A DNA stretch of 64,000 nucleotides from Marinobacter nauticus (lineage in GTDB: Bacteria > Pseudomonadota > Gammaproteobacteria > Enterobacterales > Shewanellaceae): contig NZ_JAHVJZ010000011.1 in the NCBI RefSeq assembly GCF_019801015.1, positions 1 through 64,000 of the forward strand, given 5' to 3'. Of this stretch, positions 7,778 to 17,644 are shown piece after piece. How positions within the stretch are numbered: the first letter of the stretch is position 1; each line of letters opens with the position of its first letter. A program made the translations under genes and the position numbers. The notes below the pieces were generated by a model. It ran no database searches. It saw only the letters and a list, made by a program, of their open reading frames with translations, and was not told the DNA's origin.

Positions 7778-9757
7778 TTAGAAGCTGACGACTTTGTGGT
7801 TGGTCAGTTCAGGCTTGTGACAGTAGAAGCAGCTCTCTACCTGGGCGGCGTCGCTGACAGTGCTACGGTCGGTGCCAAGTTCGGCGTTGCCGTGATCAAC
7901 CATGTGCTGCAGTACAGTCATGTTCTGGTTGCTGTTCATGGCTTTGTCGCCATCGTGACAGGACAGACAGGTGGCGGCGCGCGGAGTGGCGTAACCCACG
8001 AAGCTCCACTCAACCTTACCTTCGTCATCGAACTTCGGCTCGCCGTTCTCGTAGGCCTGAATGGAAACATTCAGAGCGCCTTTCTTGTCGAACGCGCCCA
8101 GCTCGAAGCTGGTGTGGCACTGAGTACAGTCAGAGATGATGTCCTGACCGCCGTGTACCTTGTGCAGCTTCAGCTCGATGGCGCCGAGGTTGGTCGGAGC
8201 GTAGGTGCCTTCAGCAGTGTGACACGCGGCACAGTCGCCCACTTTGACGTTGTCGTTCAGGACAAAGCCAGCGTGGTGGCTGCCGTTGTGCAGCTGGAAG
8301 GTTTCACCGTGGCAACCCAGGCAGCTGGCGTTATCCAGGCTGTTGTGACGGGCAGACAGGGCAGAACCGGACTTGCTTACGAAGCTGGTGTAAGCGTCCA
8401 GCGCGATCTTGTCGGCGTTGTCGGAACACTCAGCCAGTACACCGTTCTCGGCACAAACACGCACGCCAACCAGGGTCAGAGCGGTGTCAGCATCGCCTTG
8501 ACCGAAGGGCAGGGCACCGGTGGTGTAAACCACGCTGCCGCCTTCGATGGCGCCGGCGATTTCGGCACCGTGCAGGGCCTTGGAGTCTTTGCCGTAGTAA
8601 CCCAGAACCGGGTAGTTCGGGCCAATGTTGGACACGTACTCAACCATATCGAGGCTGTTCGCGATGGAAGCAGCGTCGATGGCCTGGCCATTCTGAGTCA
8701 GGGTGACGGAGATGGTGACGGTGTCGTCGCCGTTCACGATGGAAGACGCTTCCACGCCAAACTGATCAACCACAGCGGCCTGGTCTTTGTGAGACTGGGT
8801 GTGGATGGATTCAATCTGGGTCGGGTTGTGACACGCGGCACAGGTGGAGTTGTCCTGCTCGGTCATGTGGCGGCTGTAAACGATGTCTTTACCGTTGTAA
8901 CCGTCGTTGTGACAAGCGGAACAGGTTTCTTTGGTCGGAACGCGGGTCCAGTTACCCCAGTCAGCCAGTTCTTCGGAAGCAACGTGGCAAGACTGACAGT
9001 TGTTCTGCAGCAGGGCTTCGGCTTCGGCGCTGCCTTTGGTGCCGTCGTTCCACTGAGTGGAGGCGCTGTGAACCGCGTGAACCAGGTGGGTCCAGTTGGC
9101 GCGCTCGCTGGTGTTGTCACCCTTGTAGGTCGGGTTGTGACAGCCCGCGCAGCTCTCGGCTTCGAAGTACCCGTGGTAGATCTTCTCGCCAGCGAAGTGA
9201 CAAGCAGTACACACTTCGGTGCTGACCACGTCTTTGGTGTAGAGCGGGTCGTGACCGTAGCCGTTCAGATCAACAGAGATTTCGTTGCGGGGTACCGGAG
9301 TACCGTCAGGAAGGGTGTTGTTGCCAGCCAGAACGTTGTAGCGCTGAGTCAGGTCGCGGTTCTGGGCGATGCCTTCGAAGGTGAAGGTGTAGTAGCCGTT
9401 ACCGTGGTCTTCGTAGACTTTGGTGTTGGCGGTTTTTTCCCAGCGGGCGGAGTCGCCGGCGTGGTCAAAACCTTGGGGGTAAAGCTGGTAACCTTTGATT
9501 TCCATGCCCTGGAGGCCGACAACAGACTTGTCTTCCTCGTTGGTGGCCAGAACGGTTACTACCGGTTGGCCATCCACGTACTCAACCTTGGTTACATCCA
9601 GGTTCAGCTGAGCGATGGAAGCCGCTGGGTCACCGCCGGGGCGACCAGGGTCGCCGGGGTTGCCATCATTGCCATCGTCACCACAACCCACAAGGGCGGT
9701 AGCCATAATGGCGGCGCAGGCGGTAAGGCGCCATTGCATCTTGTTATTAGTCATCAT
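7778..9757 (-). CDS. mtrC: MtrC outer-membrane decaheme lipoprotein cytochrome
   Basis: 659 residues. The signal peptide ends in the lipobox ALVGC (Cys25), followed by a Gly-X-Y-like tether and then [14 protein letters not shown], which closely matches the start of Shewanella MtrC. Ten CXXCH sites fall in two pentaheme groups of five (CTACH to CAACH, then CLGCH to CFYCH) separated by a beta domain. It ends [15 protein letters not shown] as in MtrC. The protein is the surface terminal reductase of the MtrCAB complex, reducing Fe(III)/Mn(IV) oxides and flavins. It has its own CRP-type promoter. Confidence 0.95.
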   Translation of the reverse strand: MMTNNKMQWRLTACAAIMATALVGCGDDGNDGNPGDPGRPGGDPAASIAQLNLDVTKVEYVDGQPVVTVLATNEEDKSVVGLQGMEIKGYQLYPQGFDHAGDSARWEKTANTKVYEDHGNGYYTFTFEGIAQNRDLTQRYNVLAGNNTLPDGTPVPRNEISVDLNGYGHDPLYTKDVVSTEVCTACHFAGEKIYHGYFEAESCAGCHNPTYKGDNTSERANWTHLVHAVHSASTQWNDGTKGSAEAEALLQNNCQSCHVASEELADWGNWTRVPTKETCSACHNDGYNGKDIVYSRHMTEQDNSTCAACHNPTQIESIHTQSHKDQAAVVDQFGVEASSIVNGDDTVTISVTLTQNGQAIDAASIANSLDMVEYVSNIGPNYPVLGYYGKDSKALHGAEIAGAIEGGSVVYTTGALPFGQGDADTALTLVGVRVCAENGVLAECSDNADKIALDAYTSFVSKSGSALSARHNSLDNASCLGCHGETFQLHNGSHHAGFVLNDNVKVGDCAACHTAEGTYAPTNLGAIELKLHKVHGGQDIISDCTQCHTSFELGAFDKKGALNVSIQAYENGEPKFDDEGKVEWSFVGYATPRAATCLSCHDGDKAMNSNQNMTVLQHMVDHGNAELGTDRSTVSDAAQVESCFYCHKPELTNHKVVSF

Positions 9758-9851
9758 CTATTCCCTGCAAAAGAATATGGGGGACCCATTTCAGGGTCAC
9801 CGGACTGGGGCTGGCCTTTTGGCCTGTTGTCTACCCACATAGTCACTGTCT

Positions 9852-9894
9852 TTTATAACAACTTGACTGCCGATAAACCGTGATACAGATCAGC
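9852..9894 (-). promoter_or_regulatory. Class II CRP-type promoter of mtrCAB
   Basis: On the coding strand the CRP-like site GCTGATCTGTATCACG (9894-9879) is followed after 21 bases by an extended -10, TGT-TATAAA (hexamer 9857-9852). Site centre to -10 centre is 32 bp, placing CRP near -41.5. Two half-sites: GCTGA (3/5) and TCACG (4/5). The transcript would start near 9845, leaving a leader of roughly 90 bases. Confidence 0.5.
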
Positions 9895-9994
9895 GATCTA
9901 GCGGCTTGTTTTTCACGGTCTTTTGTAACTTTGCGTGGGCTCGGGCCCTTGCCCATAACGTGATCCCGCGCGGTCGCCAATGTTCAGATTGTGA

Positions 9995-10023
9995 AACAAA
10001 AAAAGCGGCCCCGAAGGGCCGCT
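9995..10023 (-). terminator. Terminator of the OmcA-like decaheme gene
   Basis: AGCGGCCC-CGAA-GGGCCGCT at 10004-10023 followed, on the minus strand, by a run of seven U (plus-strand A7 just before the stem). It separates the OmcA-like gene from mtrCAB. Confidence 0.85.
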
Positions 10024-10041
10024 GATTATAACATCGATAAA

Positions 10042-12321
10042 TCAGTTAAATTTGTGATTTTTCTGGATGTTTTCCGCGTTGTGACAGGTGGCGCAGGACT
10101 CGGATACCGAGGCCTCGTCACGGCTGCCTTTGTGGATGCCGCCCATGTTCAGGATGTGGGCCGCTGCGCTGCTGATCTGGCCGGCCTCGAAGTAGGCGTC
10201 GGACAGGTGGCAGGAGGCACACACGGCGGTCTGCGGGCTGCTGTAGGTGCCGCTGCCGCTGAACTGAGGACCGGTGCTCGCATCCTGGAGGGTGTAGCTG
10301 TTGTCGTGACAAACAGAACACTGGTTCATGCTGAAGAACGCCTGGACGTCATCACGGCCGTGGGCGCGAACGCGGTCCATGGAGCTGGAAGCGTGGACAC
10401 GGGCCATCATGCTCGGCTTGTAACCGTCGGCACCGTGGCACTGGGCGCAGGTGTCGTTGTCGGCGTTGCGATAGTGGTAACCAGAGCTGCGGACCACCAT
10501 GTCGTCGTTGTGACAGGCGGTGCAGTTCTCGTAGGCCGCCGCCGCATGGCGACGAACGTCGGAGGCTTCACCAGCAACGGTCAGGTAACGGGTCTGGGAC
10601 GCGTAGGGGCTGACCACGCCGGAGCAGGCACCATCTACGTAGTCGGTCAGGTCCGCGGTCTTGTTGGCCACGCAGGCGCTGAAGTACGCGGTCACGGCCA
10701 GTACGTAGTCGTCCGCACCCATCGGGTTCATCGGGTCGCTCAGCAGGGCAACCAGACTTTCGTGCGCCGGCAGTACCACGTTGCCTTTGCCGTCGGCGTC
10801 AACGGTGGCTGTCGCGTTGGAGCGGTTGGCCAGGAACTGGCTGGAACCGTCCGCGGCAACGGCGTTGATGCGTACGGTCACATTGCTCAGAGTGCTGCCC
10901 GCTACCGCTTCGCCGGCTTTGGTGACATCAAAGTCGATGGTGAAGTTGGTGCCGTCCCAGCTCAGGGCGGTGTAATCCACATCGATGTTGCTGCCTACCG
11001 TTGCGGCAGAGTGGCGGCTGATGGCGTCACCGTGGTCGGCGAAGTGACGCAGGGCACCGCCGCGGTTGTTGGTCGGGTTGCCGTAGCCTTCGTCACTGGT
11101 GTGACAGGCCACACAACCGTAGTACACGTCATCAACGTGGTAATCGGCGTAGTGGTAGTCACCGTGACAGTTCTGACAGCTGTAGCCGTCCTTGTCGGCG
11201 AACCAGTCCATCGCGTGGGCGGTGACGTTCTCCGGCAGGGTCTCTTCGGTGGTGGTGTAGTCAACGTGACAGGCGTGACAGTTGGCCGCACTCTGCGGGT
11301 AAACGCCCTCTTCGTTGTTGAACTTGAGGAAGAACGCCGGGTTGGCGCCGTCTTTGGCGATCACAGAGTCAAACTTGGCCACGCCACGACGGTCGCTGTG
11401 GGTCGCGCCGGTATGGATGGCGTGCACCAGGCCTTTGATGGAGTGGGAGTACTCAATCACGTCGTCGCCGTCGTTGACGGTGCGCAGGCCGTAGTCCACG
11501 TGGCAGAAAGCGCACACTTCGGTGCTGGTGCCGTAGTGGGCGTTGCTCATCCGGTAGGTCGGGTGCTCATCGCGGGCACTGTCGTACTGGTTGGCTTTTA
11601 CGTCCTCAGCGGTGTGACAGGCGAAACAGGTTTCGTCCGGCACCACCACTTTCGGGCGATAGGCTTCAACGTTGCCCGCTTCCCAGTAGTAGGTGGCGTA
11701 GTGGGTGCCATCGTAGTCGGTCTTGTCGCCGTTCAGCTTGCGCTGAACCCGCATCATCAGGCCCTGGATCTGGCTTTCGTCATAAGCGAAGAAGAACTCC
11801 GCGCCGCCTTCCTCTTTGGAGGTGGGGAGGGCGTGGTCGACGACGAAGCGGTATTTGCCGTTGTCGATCTCTTCAACAGCACACTCGTTGTATGGGGTGT
11901 AGGAGCTGTTGCACATGGAGGCGGAGCCACGGGTGCCATTGCGGTGATGGTAGCTGGCCCAGATCTCACGGTCGTGCTCTGGCTCAACCATCGGCTGGAC
12001 GTCATCGCGGCTGGCTTCGGATTCCCGCGCCATGCGACCCATTTTCAGGGTCAGGTTGTCGATGGTGGCGCCGTAGATGGACACACCGTTGGTGTTCACC
12101 AGGTCAAACTCCACCACCAGCTGGTTGCTGGCCGCATCGTACTCTGCGAACAGGTTCTGGGTGTTCAGGCTGTCCGCCTGACTGATGTGAACCCCGACAG
12201 GGCCCGGCTTGCCGTCTTCGCCGTCAGAACCGTCTTTGCCATCGCTGCCACAGCCGGCCAGCAATGCGGAGACGGCCAGCGCGGAGGCCAGCTTCTTCCA
12301 GTTGTTGTTATGGTCGCTCAT
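10042..12321 (-). CDS. OmcA-like decaheme outer-membrane lipoprotein cytochrome
   Basis: 759 residues from the ATG at 12321, chosen over an in-frame ATG 15 bases upstream because AGGGAAAAGAG precedes it at proper distance. Lipobox LLAGC (Cys24), then a collagen-like GSDGKDGSDGEDGKPG tether. Ten CXXCH sites: CFACH, CAFCH, CHACH, CQNCH, CVACH in one half, then CTACH, CAQCH, CSVCH, CASCH, CATCH. Domain I has two lone cysteines (CNSSYTPYNEC) likely to form a disulfide. OmcA/MtrC family, cell surface. It has its own promoter and terminator, so can be expressed apart from omcA. Substrate unknown. Confidence 0.9.
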   Translation of the reverse strand: MSDHNNNWKKLASALAVSALLAGCGSDGKDGSDGEDGKPGPVGVHISQADSLNTQNLFAEYDAASNQLVVEFDLVNTNGVSIYGATIDNLTLKMGRMARESEASRDDVQPMVEPEHDREIWASYHHRNGTRGSASMCNSSYTPYNECAVEEIDNGKYRFVVDHALPTSKEEGGAEFFFAYDESQIQGLMMRVQRKLNGDKTDYDGTHYATYYWEAGNVEAYRPKVVVPDETCFACHTAEDVKANQYDSARDEHPTYRMSNAHYGTSTEVCAFCHVDYGLRTVNDGDDVIEYSHSIKGLVHAIHTGATHSDRRGVAKFDSVIAKDGANPAFFLKFNNEEGVYPQSAANCHACHVDYTTTEETLPENVTAHAMDWFADKDGYSCQNCHGDYHYADYHVDDVYYGCVACHTSDEGYGNPTNNRGGALRHFADHGDAISRHSAATVGSNIDVDYTALSWDGTNFTIDFDVTKAGEAVAGSTLSNVTVRINAVAADGSSQFLANRSNATATVDADGKGNVVLPAHESLVALLSDPMNPMGADDYVLAVTAYFSACVANKTADLTDYVDGACSGVVSPYASQTRYLTVAGEASDVRRHAAAAYENCTACHNDDMVVRSSGYHYRNADNDTCAQCHGADGYKPSMMARVHASSSMDRVRAHGRDDVQAFFSMNQCSVCHDNSYTLQDASTGPQFSGSGTYSSPQTAVCASCHLSDAYFEAGQISSAAAHILNMGGIHKGSRDEASVSESCATCHNAENIQKNHKFN

Positions 12322-12393
12322 CTCTTTTCCCTGCAAATTGAAAAGATTTCTTGGTAATTGCCCGCAATTCTTAGAAAAACGGGTCGATGCCAG

Positions 12394-12436
12394 AGTCTAG
12401 GGAAGGGGGTGCAGGGGGAACGTGATCGCGATAACG
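12394..12436 (-). promoter_or_regulatory. Class II CRP-type promoter of the OmcA-like gene
   Basis: Coding-strand site CGTTATCGCGATCACG (12436-12421) then 21 bases and the -10 hexamer TAGACT (12399-12394). Centre-to-centre distance is 32 bp and the site lies 107.5 bp from the start codon, the same two distances as at omcA. Confidence 0.45.
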
Positions 12437-12696
12437 GTCACCAAAGCCCTGATGTGTATCGAAAATGTTTCGTCAAACCAGGCTGGTTACGAGCCGGTGA
12501 AAGGAAAGCCGAGGCAAGGCGCAGGGTGGGGCGAATAAAGGCGTTCGGGCGTATTAACGAGGTTAGGAGAGCTGGGGGAAGGTGGTGAAAATGTAAACAC
12601 CTATGGGGGCGGGTGATTTTCTGACCGTTGTGCTGAGGTTGCCGTCTGTCCGGGTGATCGGGATCGCAAAAGCGACAATTGACGATTTTGATGGAT
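12437..12696. other. Intergenic stretch with no recognised feature
   Basis: About 260 bases between the OmcA-like promoter and the omcA terminator. I see no convincing ORF, RNA gene or inverted repeat; short ORFs here have no ribosome site or homology. The GC-rich middle part (about 12475-12560) has the look of an eroded intergenic repeat, but no second copy is visible in the window. Confidence 0.4.
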
Positions 12697-12727
12697 GAAA
12701 AAAAGCGGCCCATCGGGGCCGCTTTTT
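12697..12727. terminator. Terminator of omcA (bidirectional form)
   Basis: AAAGCGGCCC-ATC-GGGGCCGCTTT with an A7 run before and T5 after, so it can work in both directions; its natural client is the minus-strand omcA at 12745. Confidence 0.85.
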
Positions 12728-12744
12728 GCTGGAAAGTTCGAGCC

Positions 12745-14877
12745 TTAGTAGCCGGTGCTCCAGTTGGAGTGCGCGTTCAGGATCTGCTCGCCGGTGTGAC
12801 AGGTGGCGCAGGTTTCTTTGCCTTGCATGTCAACGTAGGCGTCGTACTCGCTGGCCGGTACACCGATGGTGTTGATGTTGCCATCGTGGTCGATCACGCC
12901 GCCCATGCTCTTAATGTGAGCAACAGCGCTTTCGTTCAGACCGTACGGCGGTACGTGGCAGCTTACACAAGCAGCGGTCTGCGGAGACACAACCAGTTGC
13001 TCGTTATCCGCACCCAGGCGCTCACCGTCAGTGGTACCGAAGGCCACCGGAGCGGCGTCAGCAGAGATGCCGTTCAGAGTGAAGCCATTGGCGCCGTGAC
13101 AGGTCTGGCAGTCGGTCTTCTTGAAGAAGTCGCCCAGGTAGTGCTTGCTGTGAACGATGTACGCCAGGTTAGAGGAGCCTTGGCCCTTCTTATCACGGGT
13201 ACCGTTGTGGCAGCTGGCACAGCCGTCCAGATCGTTGGTGTAACGGTGGGTGATGGAGGTGGTGTGACACGCCTGGCAGTCGCCCATCTCAGCGTGTTGT
13301 ACACGCGGGGATTCAGCAACAACGGTACCGTCCTGAGCGAAGAAGAAGGTATCGCTTACCAGGTACGGGGCCTGCTGGGAGCCGGCATCCAGGTCTTCAA
13401 CCACACAGTCAGCGCGGCCGCCCTTGCCATCGAAGCACACGTGCAGCTGGCTGGACAGAGCGATGGTGGCGTCGTCGGCCAGGATCTCAGCAACCTTGAA
13501 GGTGCCGTCGGCGATCAGAGCCTTGATGCTGCCATCCGCTTGCTCGGTGAAGGTGTCGAAGCCCACTTTCTGGTAGTTCACCAGGAAGTCGTCGCCGTGC
13601 AGACCGTTAACCACGATGGCGCTGTTAAAGCCACCGTACTTGTACGGACGCGGGTCGATCTGGCTCATCGGCACTTTGTCTTCGCCGTCCATTACGGTGA
13701 AGGTCGCGGTGATGCTGCTCTTGTCAGCAGCCACTTCTACGCCGTTGAACACCACTTTCAGCTCAGGGGCACGACCGTTGTCGTTCTGAGTGTAGTGACC
13801 CGCTTCACCGCCACGGTAACCTTCAGGGTTGTGGCAGGAGACGCAGTTTTCTTTGCCTGCTGCGATCTGATTGTTCTCAGAATCCCAGTGCCAGCTCGGT
13901 ACGGCGTACGGGCTGTTGTGACAGTTCATGCAGGTGGCGGTATCCAGGTCAGCCTTCCACGCGTCGGACAGCTCAAGAGCTTCGTCCGGCTTGTGGCAGG
14001 TCAGACAGTTGGACGCTTTCTGCGGGTAGATGCCGTCTTCTGCGTAGAAGGAGTGGCTGTGGATGTCGTGCGCCATGCCTTTGATGGAGCCGTCATACAC
14101 TGCTTCTTCTTTCAGATAGGTGTTGTAGTCCGTGTGACAGAAAGTACAGGACTCCAGGGTCACGTGCTTGCTGCCGTGCATGGACAACGCGCCATCGTGG
14201 CCCGGACGGTGACAGCTCTGACAGGTGGCGTCAGCGATGATCTCTTTCGGACGCTCAACAACAGTGTCGCTGGCCGGCTGCCAGTAGTAGAAGCTGTTGT
14301 TCACCAGGGTAGCGCCATCTTTACCGGAGGCTTTTACGCCCAGGTAGATGCCGTTGGTGGCGGTGGCGTCATAGCCGTAATCGAAACCGATGGTTTCGAT
14401 GGCTTTGTTCAGAACCAGGGTGTAGGTGCCGTCTTCGTTGTCGGTCAGACAGTCTTCGCAGCTGCTGCCCTTGAAGTAGGAGGAACCGGTGAAGTGGCCT
14501 TCGCCCTTGTCCTTGTTGAAGTAGCTCAGCCAGATGTCGCGCGGCTGGCCTTCGATGTCAGTGGTGCCCACTTCATCTTCGGTACCCATACGGCCAAAGG
14601 AAACCGCACCGATATCGGTGTTGGTCAGGCCATATACGGCAACGCCGTTGGGGTTGGTCAGAGTGAAGTTGACGGTGAGGATGCCGGCTTCGTCGACGGA
14701 AGCGGAGGTGACGTTGGCGTTCAGTTGAGAAACTTCGCCGATAGCGACACCGATGGGGCCGGGCTTGCCGTCTTCACCATTGGAGCCGTCTTTTCCGTCA
14801 CTGCCACAACCGGACAGAGCGAGGGAAACCATGGCCGCGCTGGCCAGCAGTTTCCAGTTTTGTGTTGTTGTTGTCAT
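12745..14877 (-). CDS. omcA: OmcA decaheme outer-membrane lipoprotein cytochrome
   Basis: 710 residues from ATG 14877 (GCAGGGAATAGAG before it); the frame also opens 15 bases upstream without a site. Lipobox LALSGC (Cys24) and a GSDGKDGSNGEDGKPGPIG tether very like that of OmcA. Ten CXXCH sites (CQSCH, CTFCH, CLTCH, CMNCH, CVSCH; CQACH, CASCH, CQTCH, CVSCH, CATCH) and the non-heme CEDC pair in domain I, as in OmcA's disulfide. It ends shortly after CATCH. The protein is surface exposed and reduces metals and flavins. Orthology to omcA rather than to its neighbour is inferred from the motifs and position between mtrF and mtrC. Confidence 0.88.
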   Translation of the reverse strand: MTTTTQNWKLLASAAMVSLALSGCGSDGKDGSNGEDGKPGPIGVAIGEVSQLNANVTSASVDEAGILTVNFTLTNPNGVAVYGLTNTDIGAVSFGRMGTEDEVGTTDIEGQPRDIWLSYFNKDKGEGHFTGSSYFKGSSCEDCLTDNEDGTYTLVLNKAIETIGFDYGYDATATNGIYLGVKASGKDGATLVNNSFYYWQPASDTVVERPKEIIADATCQSCHRPGHDGALSMHGSKHVTLESCTFCHTDYNTYLKEEAVYDGSIKGMAHDIHSHSFYAEDGIYPQKASNCLTCHKPDEALELSDAWKADLDTATCMNCHNSPYAVPSWHWDSENNQIAAGKENCVSCHNPEGYRGGEAGHYTQNDNGRAPELKVVFNGVEVAADKSSITATFTVMDGEDKVPMSQIDPRPYKYGGFNSAIVVNGLHGDDFLVNYQKVGFDTFTEQADGSIKALIADGTFKVAEILADDATIALSSQLHVCFDGKGGRADCVVEDLDAGSQQAPYLVSDTFFFAQDGTVVAESPRVQHAEMGDCQACHTTSITHRYTNDLDGCASCHNGTRDKKGQGSSNLAYIVHSKHYLGDFFKKTDCQTCHGANGFTLNGISADAAPVAFGTTDGERLGADNEQLVVSPQTAACVSCHVPPYGLNESAVAHIKSMGGVIDHDGNINTIGVPASEYDAYVDMQGKETCATCHTGEQILNAHSNWSTGY

Positions 14878-14949
14878 CTCTATTCCCTGCAAATGAGAAA
14901 CGATGTCTTTAAGTTGTTCTCACGACGGCAAATAAACCGCCGCAAGGAA

Positions 14950-14992
14950 AGTCTAAGGCTGGGCGGTCAAAATAAATGTGACCGTGTTAACA
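14950..14992 (-). promoter_or_regulatory. Class II CRP-type promoter of omcA
   Basis: Coding-strand site TGTTAACACGGTCACA (14992-14977; half-sites 4/5 and 5/5) followed after 21 bases by TAGACT (14955-14950). The 32-bp centre distance gives CRP at about -41.5. It is the best CRP match of the minus-strand cluster. Confidence 0.55.
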
Positions 14993-15144
14993 AAGGTGGG
15001 CAGTTGGAAAGCCGAAAAATCCTCAAGGTAAACAAAGGTGTGACACAGATTTCGATAACGTCGAAAACGTGCGTCAGAAGTTTCGGGGGCGTGTAAAAAG
15101 TGAACGGAACCGGGTGATTAATGACCAACTGATAAACCATTGAA

Positions 15145-15166
15145 AAGGGGCCCGATTGGGCCCCTT
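15145..15166 (-). terminator. Terminator of the mtrDEF-undecaheme operon
   Basis: AAGGGGCCC-GATT-GGGCCCCTT stem, with AAAA on the plus strand before it giving a short U-tract for minus-strand transcripts. Confidence 0.75.
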
Positions 15167-15186
15167 TGGGTGGGGTTTTTCAGCGC

Positions 15187-17634
15187 TTACCGGCCGTGAA
15201 CCACATCGTAACCGGCACTGCGTCCGGCATCGTGGCAGGTGGCACAGCTTTCCGCGGATTCTGCCGGTACGTACTCGCCAGGCGTGCCAGCATAAACCCC
15301 GCCATTCTGACGGAAGTGCGTGACCGCAGCCGGGTTGGCAGCTTCGGACGGTGCATGACAACTGGCGCACGCGGCGACCGCCGGCGAGAACTCACCATCC
15401 GAGGCCGCAAAGGCCGGCAGACTGGCCATGGCGGCAAGACTGATCTGACCCTCTGCGTGACAGGTGCTGCAGTTGGCGGCGCTGTCCGGATAAGTGATGT
15501 CGAGATCCGTCGTCCGGCGCTCTGAGCGGGTGCCGGCATGGATTTCGTGGATCATCACCTTAAAGTCAAAACCGCGCTCAAACGGTTTGTTGGCGTGGGC
15601 AGAACCGTTGGGGTTATGACACGCAACGCAGCTGCCGTCGGTCAGGAACACCGCGGTGTTTGGCGTCCCGGCATGGCAGGAGCCACAGGCGCTGTTGGGC
15701 GGGTAGGTTTCATCGCCACGGGTGCCGACGTGAGCACTGGAGAAGTCCGCCTGCTCGGCATGGCAGTTCACACACCCCATTTCCAGCGCAACCACCCGGC
15801 GCATGGCCACATCGCTGCCATCTGCCGAGAAGCTGGCTTTGTTGCCCGCGACAATGGCGTCAATGACTCGGGCTTCCGCGCTGTCACAGGCCACCGGTGT
15901 CAACATGCTGGTGTCCATATTGGTGACGGCGGCGTTGGCGCAAACAAAGAGTTTGCCGTCGATAAAGCCCTGGCCGGTGCTGACAAACAGGTCGTGCACC
16001 AGGGGGTCGATGCCACTGACGGTGTAGGTGATGCCGCCGTCGCCGGCAACGGAGGTGATCACACTGCCTTCGGCATTGGCGGTGGTCAGGTCAAAGGCGA
16101 TGCGGGACTTGTGGCGGCCGAAGGGGCTGCCCAGATCGTCGGCGCGAGTGCCGCCCAGGTCGTACTCGGTGCCGTTGAACGCCGCTGCGGTAACCCAGAA
16201 CGCCTGAACGTTGGGGTCCATCTCCGGCGCCATGGTGCCCCCCCAGGTGAGGGTAAAGGTCAGGGTATTGAGGGCCGGGTCAAAGGTGCCGTTGCCCAGT
16301 GTGTAAGCGTACGCTTCGCGGGCGTTGTCGGTGGCGTCGGCCTTGGCCAGATGGTAGATGGCAGACCCCATCGGGTTGGTGTCATCCGCGTGACAGCCGG
16401 CACAGTTGCCTTCCGCAAAGGGGGTAAAACCGTCGCTGTGGAACAGGCCCCGGGCGGTGCCGTCCCAATCGTCCGGCGCAAATTTTTCGTGGCAGCTGAG
16501 ACACGCTTCCTGACGGTGGAAGTACCAATTTCCCGCCTGGGCAGGGGCGTCATCGCCGTCCAGGTGACACACTTTGCAGTCGTTGCCGTTAGCCGGGAAT
16601 GTCAGCTCCCGGAAGTCCTGGCCGTTGCCGCCAAAGCCAATCATAAAGTACTCGGCTTTGTGGATTTGATGGACCATCGAGCCCAGATCAATGGTCGCAC
16701 CGGTTTCCGGATCCCCGGAGTAGGGGGTGTGGCAGACGGTGCAGTTCTCAATCTCAAATCGGGCGCCGCCATGTAGGATCAGCGGATGGGCTGCGCTGTT
16801 GTCGTAGTCGTTGCTGTGGCAGCGCAGGCAGGCGGTCTCGAGCGCCACCAGATTGCGGGTCTCCTCGGCGGTGGCGGGGGCGCCCGTTGCGGGCACAAAG
16901 TCATAGTGGGCATTCACCAGCGCTTCTTTAACGTCGCCGCGGAAGCGGCGCAGTTCCATGGTAACGCGGTGCACCAGATTGGCGTCGTAGCTGGTATCCA
17001 GACCGGTAATGGCCGGGTACTCCGCCAGCGGCATCGAGAAGGTGTAGCGATAACTGCCGATGCCGGTGCTTTCGATGCACTCAATGCCACAACCGGTTTC
17101 GATGCCGGCCTGGATTTGAGGCCCTTTCAGGGCATCCCAGCCTTCCGGGAAGTCATCGCCGACGTTGACGTCGCCGGGCTCTTTGAGGGTGTTGATGTAG
17201 CTGGTCCACTGGGTGGATTTGGTGCCTTTGCCGCTGCCATCTGTGGCGCTGCCGTCGCTTGGTAACGGCCGCAGACGCTTTTGCAGCGTGGTGAGCTTGG
17301 CGATGCCCATGCCGATGCGGTCCAGCGCTTCGTAGCTGTCTAGTCCGGATATCGCTACACCGTTGCTGTTGGTGAGGTCGAAATCCACCATCACGGTGCC
17401 GGCGTCATCCACGCTGGCGCCGGTGATGGTCACGTTCAGGCTGTTGGCGGCACCGATGTTGATGCTGACTTCACCCGGAGGCCCGTCGGGACCGTCCGCA
17501 CCGTCGTCACCGTCGTCCGGGCAACCGGAAAGTGCCAGCGTCATCGCGCTGGCAACCAGAAGGGCGCGCCAGGGCGCTGAGTCAAAAGAAGCGTTCATGT
17601 GACGGTCCTGTTGTCGGATAAACCAATGGGTCAT
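15187..17634 (-). CDS. Undecaheme (11-heme) outer-membrane lipoprotein, UndA/OmcA-like
   Basis: 815 residues. Eleven CXXCH sites: five in the first group (CLRCH, CTVCH, CKVCH, CLSCH, CAGCH) and six in the second (CVNCH, CGSCH, CVACH, CSTCH, CASCH, CATCH), the UndA pattern. Lipobox LALSGC at Cys38 and a GDDGADGPDGPPGE tether. Domain I has a CGIEC disulfide candidate. ATG 17634 has an ideal AAGGAG that follows the mtrF stop by a few bases; ATG 17598 would give a more ordinary signal peptide and also has AGGA. It is the last gene of the mtrDEF unit and closed by its own terminator. Confidence 0.9.
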   Translation of the reverse strand: MTHWFIRQQDRHMNASFDSAPWRALLVASAMTLALSGCPDDGDDGADGPDGPPGEVSINIGAANSLNVTITGASVDDAGTVMVDFDLTNSNGVAISGLDSYEALDRIGMGIAKLTTLQKRLRPLPSDGSATDGSGKGTKSTQWTSYINTLKEPGDVNVGDDFPEGWDALKGPQIQAGIETGCGIECIESTGIGSYRYTFSMPLAEYPAITGLDTSYDANLVHRVTMELRRFRGDVKEALVNAHYDFVPATGAPATAEETRNLVALETACLRCHSNDYDNSAAHPLILHGGARFEIENCTVCHTPYSGDPETGATIDLGSMVHQIHKAEYFMIGFGGNGQDFRELTFPANGNDCKVCHLDGDDAPAQAGNWYFHRQEACLSCHEKFAPDDWDGTARGLFHSDGFTPFAEGNCAGCHADDTNPMGSAIYHLAKADATDNAREAYAYTLGNGTFDPALNTLTFTLTWGGTMAPEMDPNVQAFWVTAAAFNGTEYDLGGTRADDLGSPFGRHKSRIAFDLTTANAEGSVITSVAGDGGITYTVSGIDPLVHDLFVSTGQGFIDGKLFVCANAAVTNMDTSMLTPVACDSAEARVIDAIVAGNKASFSADGSDVAMRRVVALEMGCVNCHAEQADFSSAHVGTRGDETYPPNSACGSCHAGTPNTAVFLTDGSCVACHNPNGSAHANKPFERGFDFKVMIHEIHAGTRSERRTTDLDITYPDSAANCSTCHAEGQISLAAMASLPAFAASDGEFSPAVAACASCHAPSEAANPAAVTHFRQNGGVYAGTPGEYVPAESAESCATCHDAGRSAGYDVVHGR

Positions 17635-17644
17635 GGGCTACTCC

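Noticed and set aside
9991-12357. 788-residue plus-strand frame opposite the OmcA-like gene
   Set aside because: Antisense shadow; low-complexity Val/Gly product; a similar shadow occurs opposite omcA (12679-15096) and mtrC (7571-9883), a codon-usage effect.
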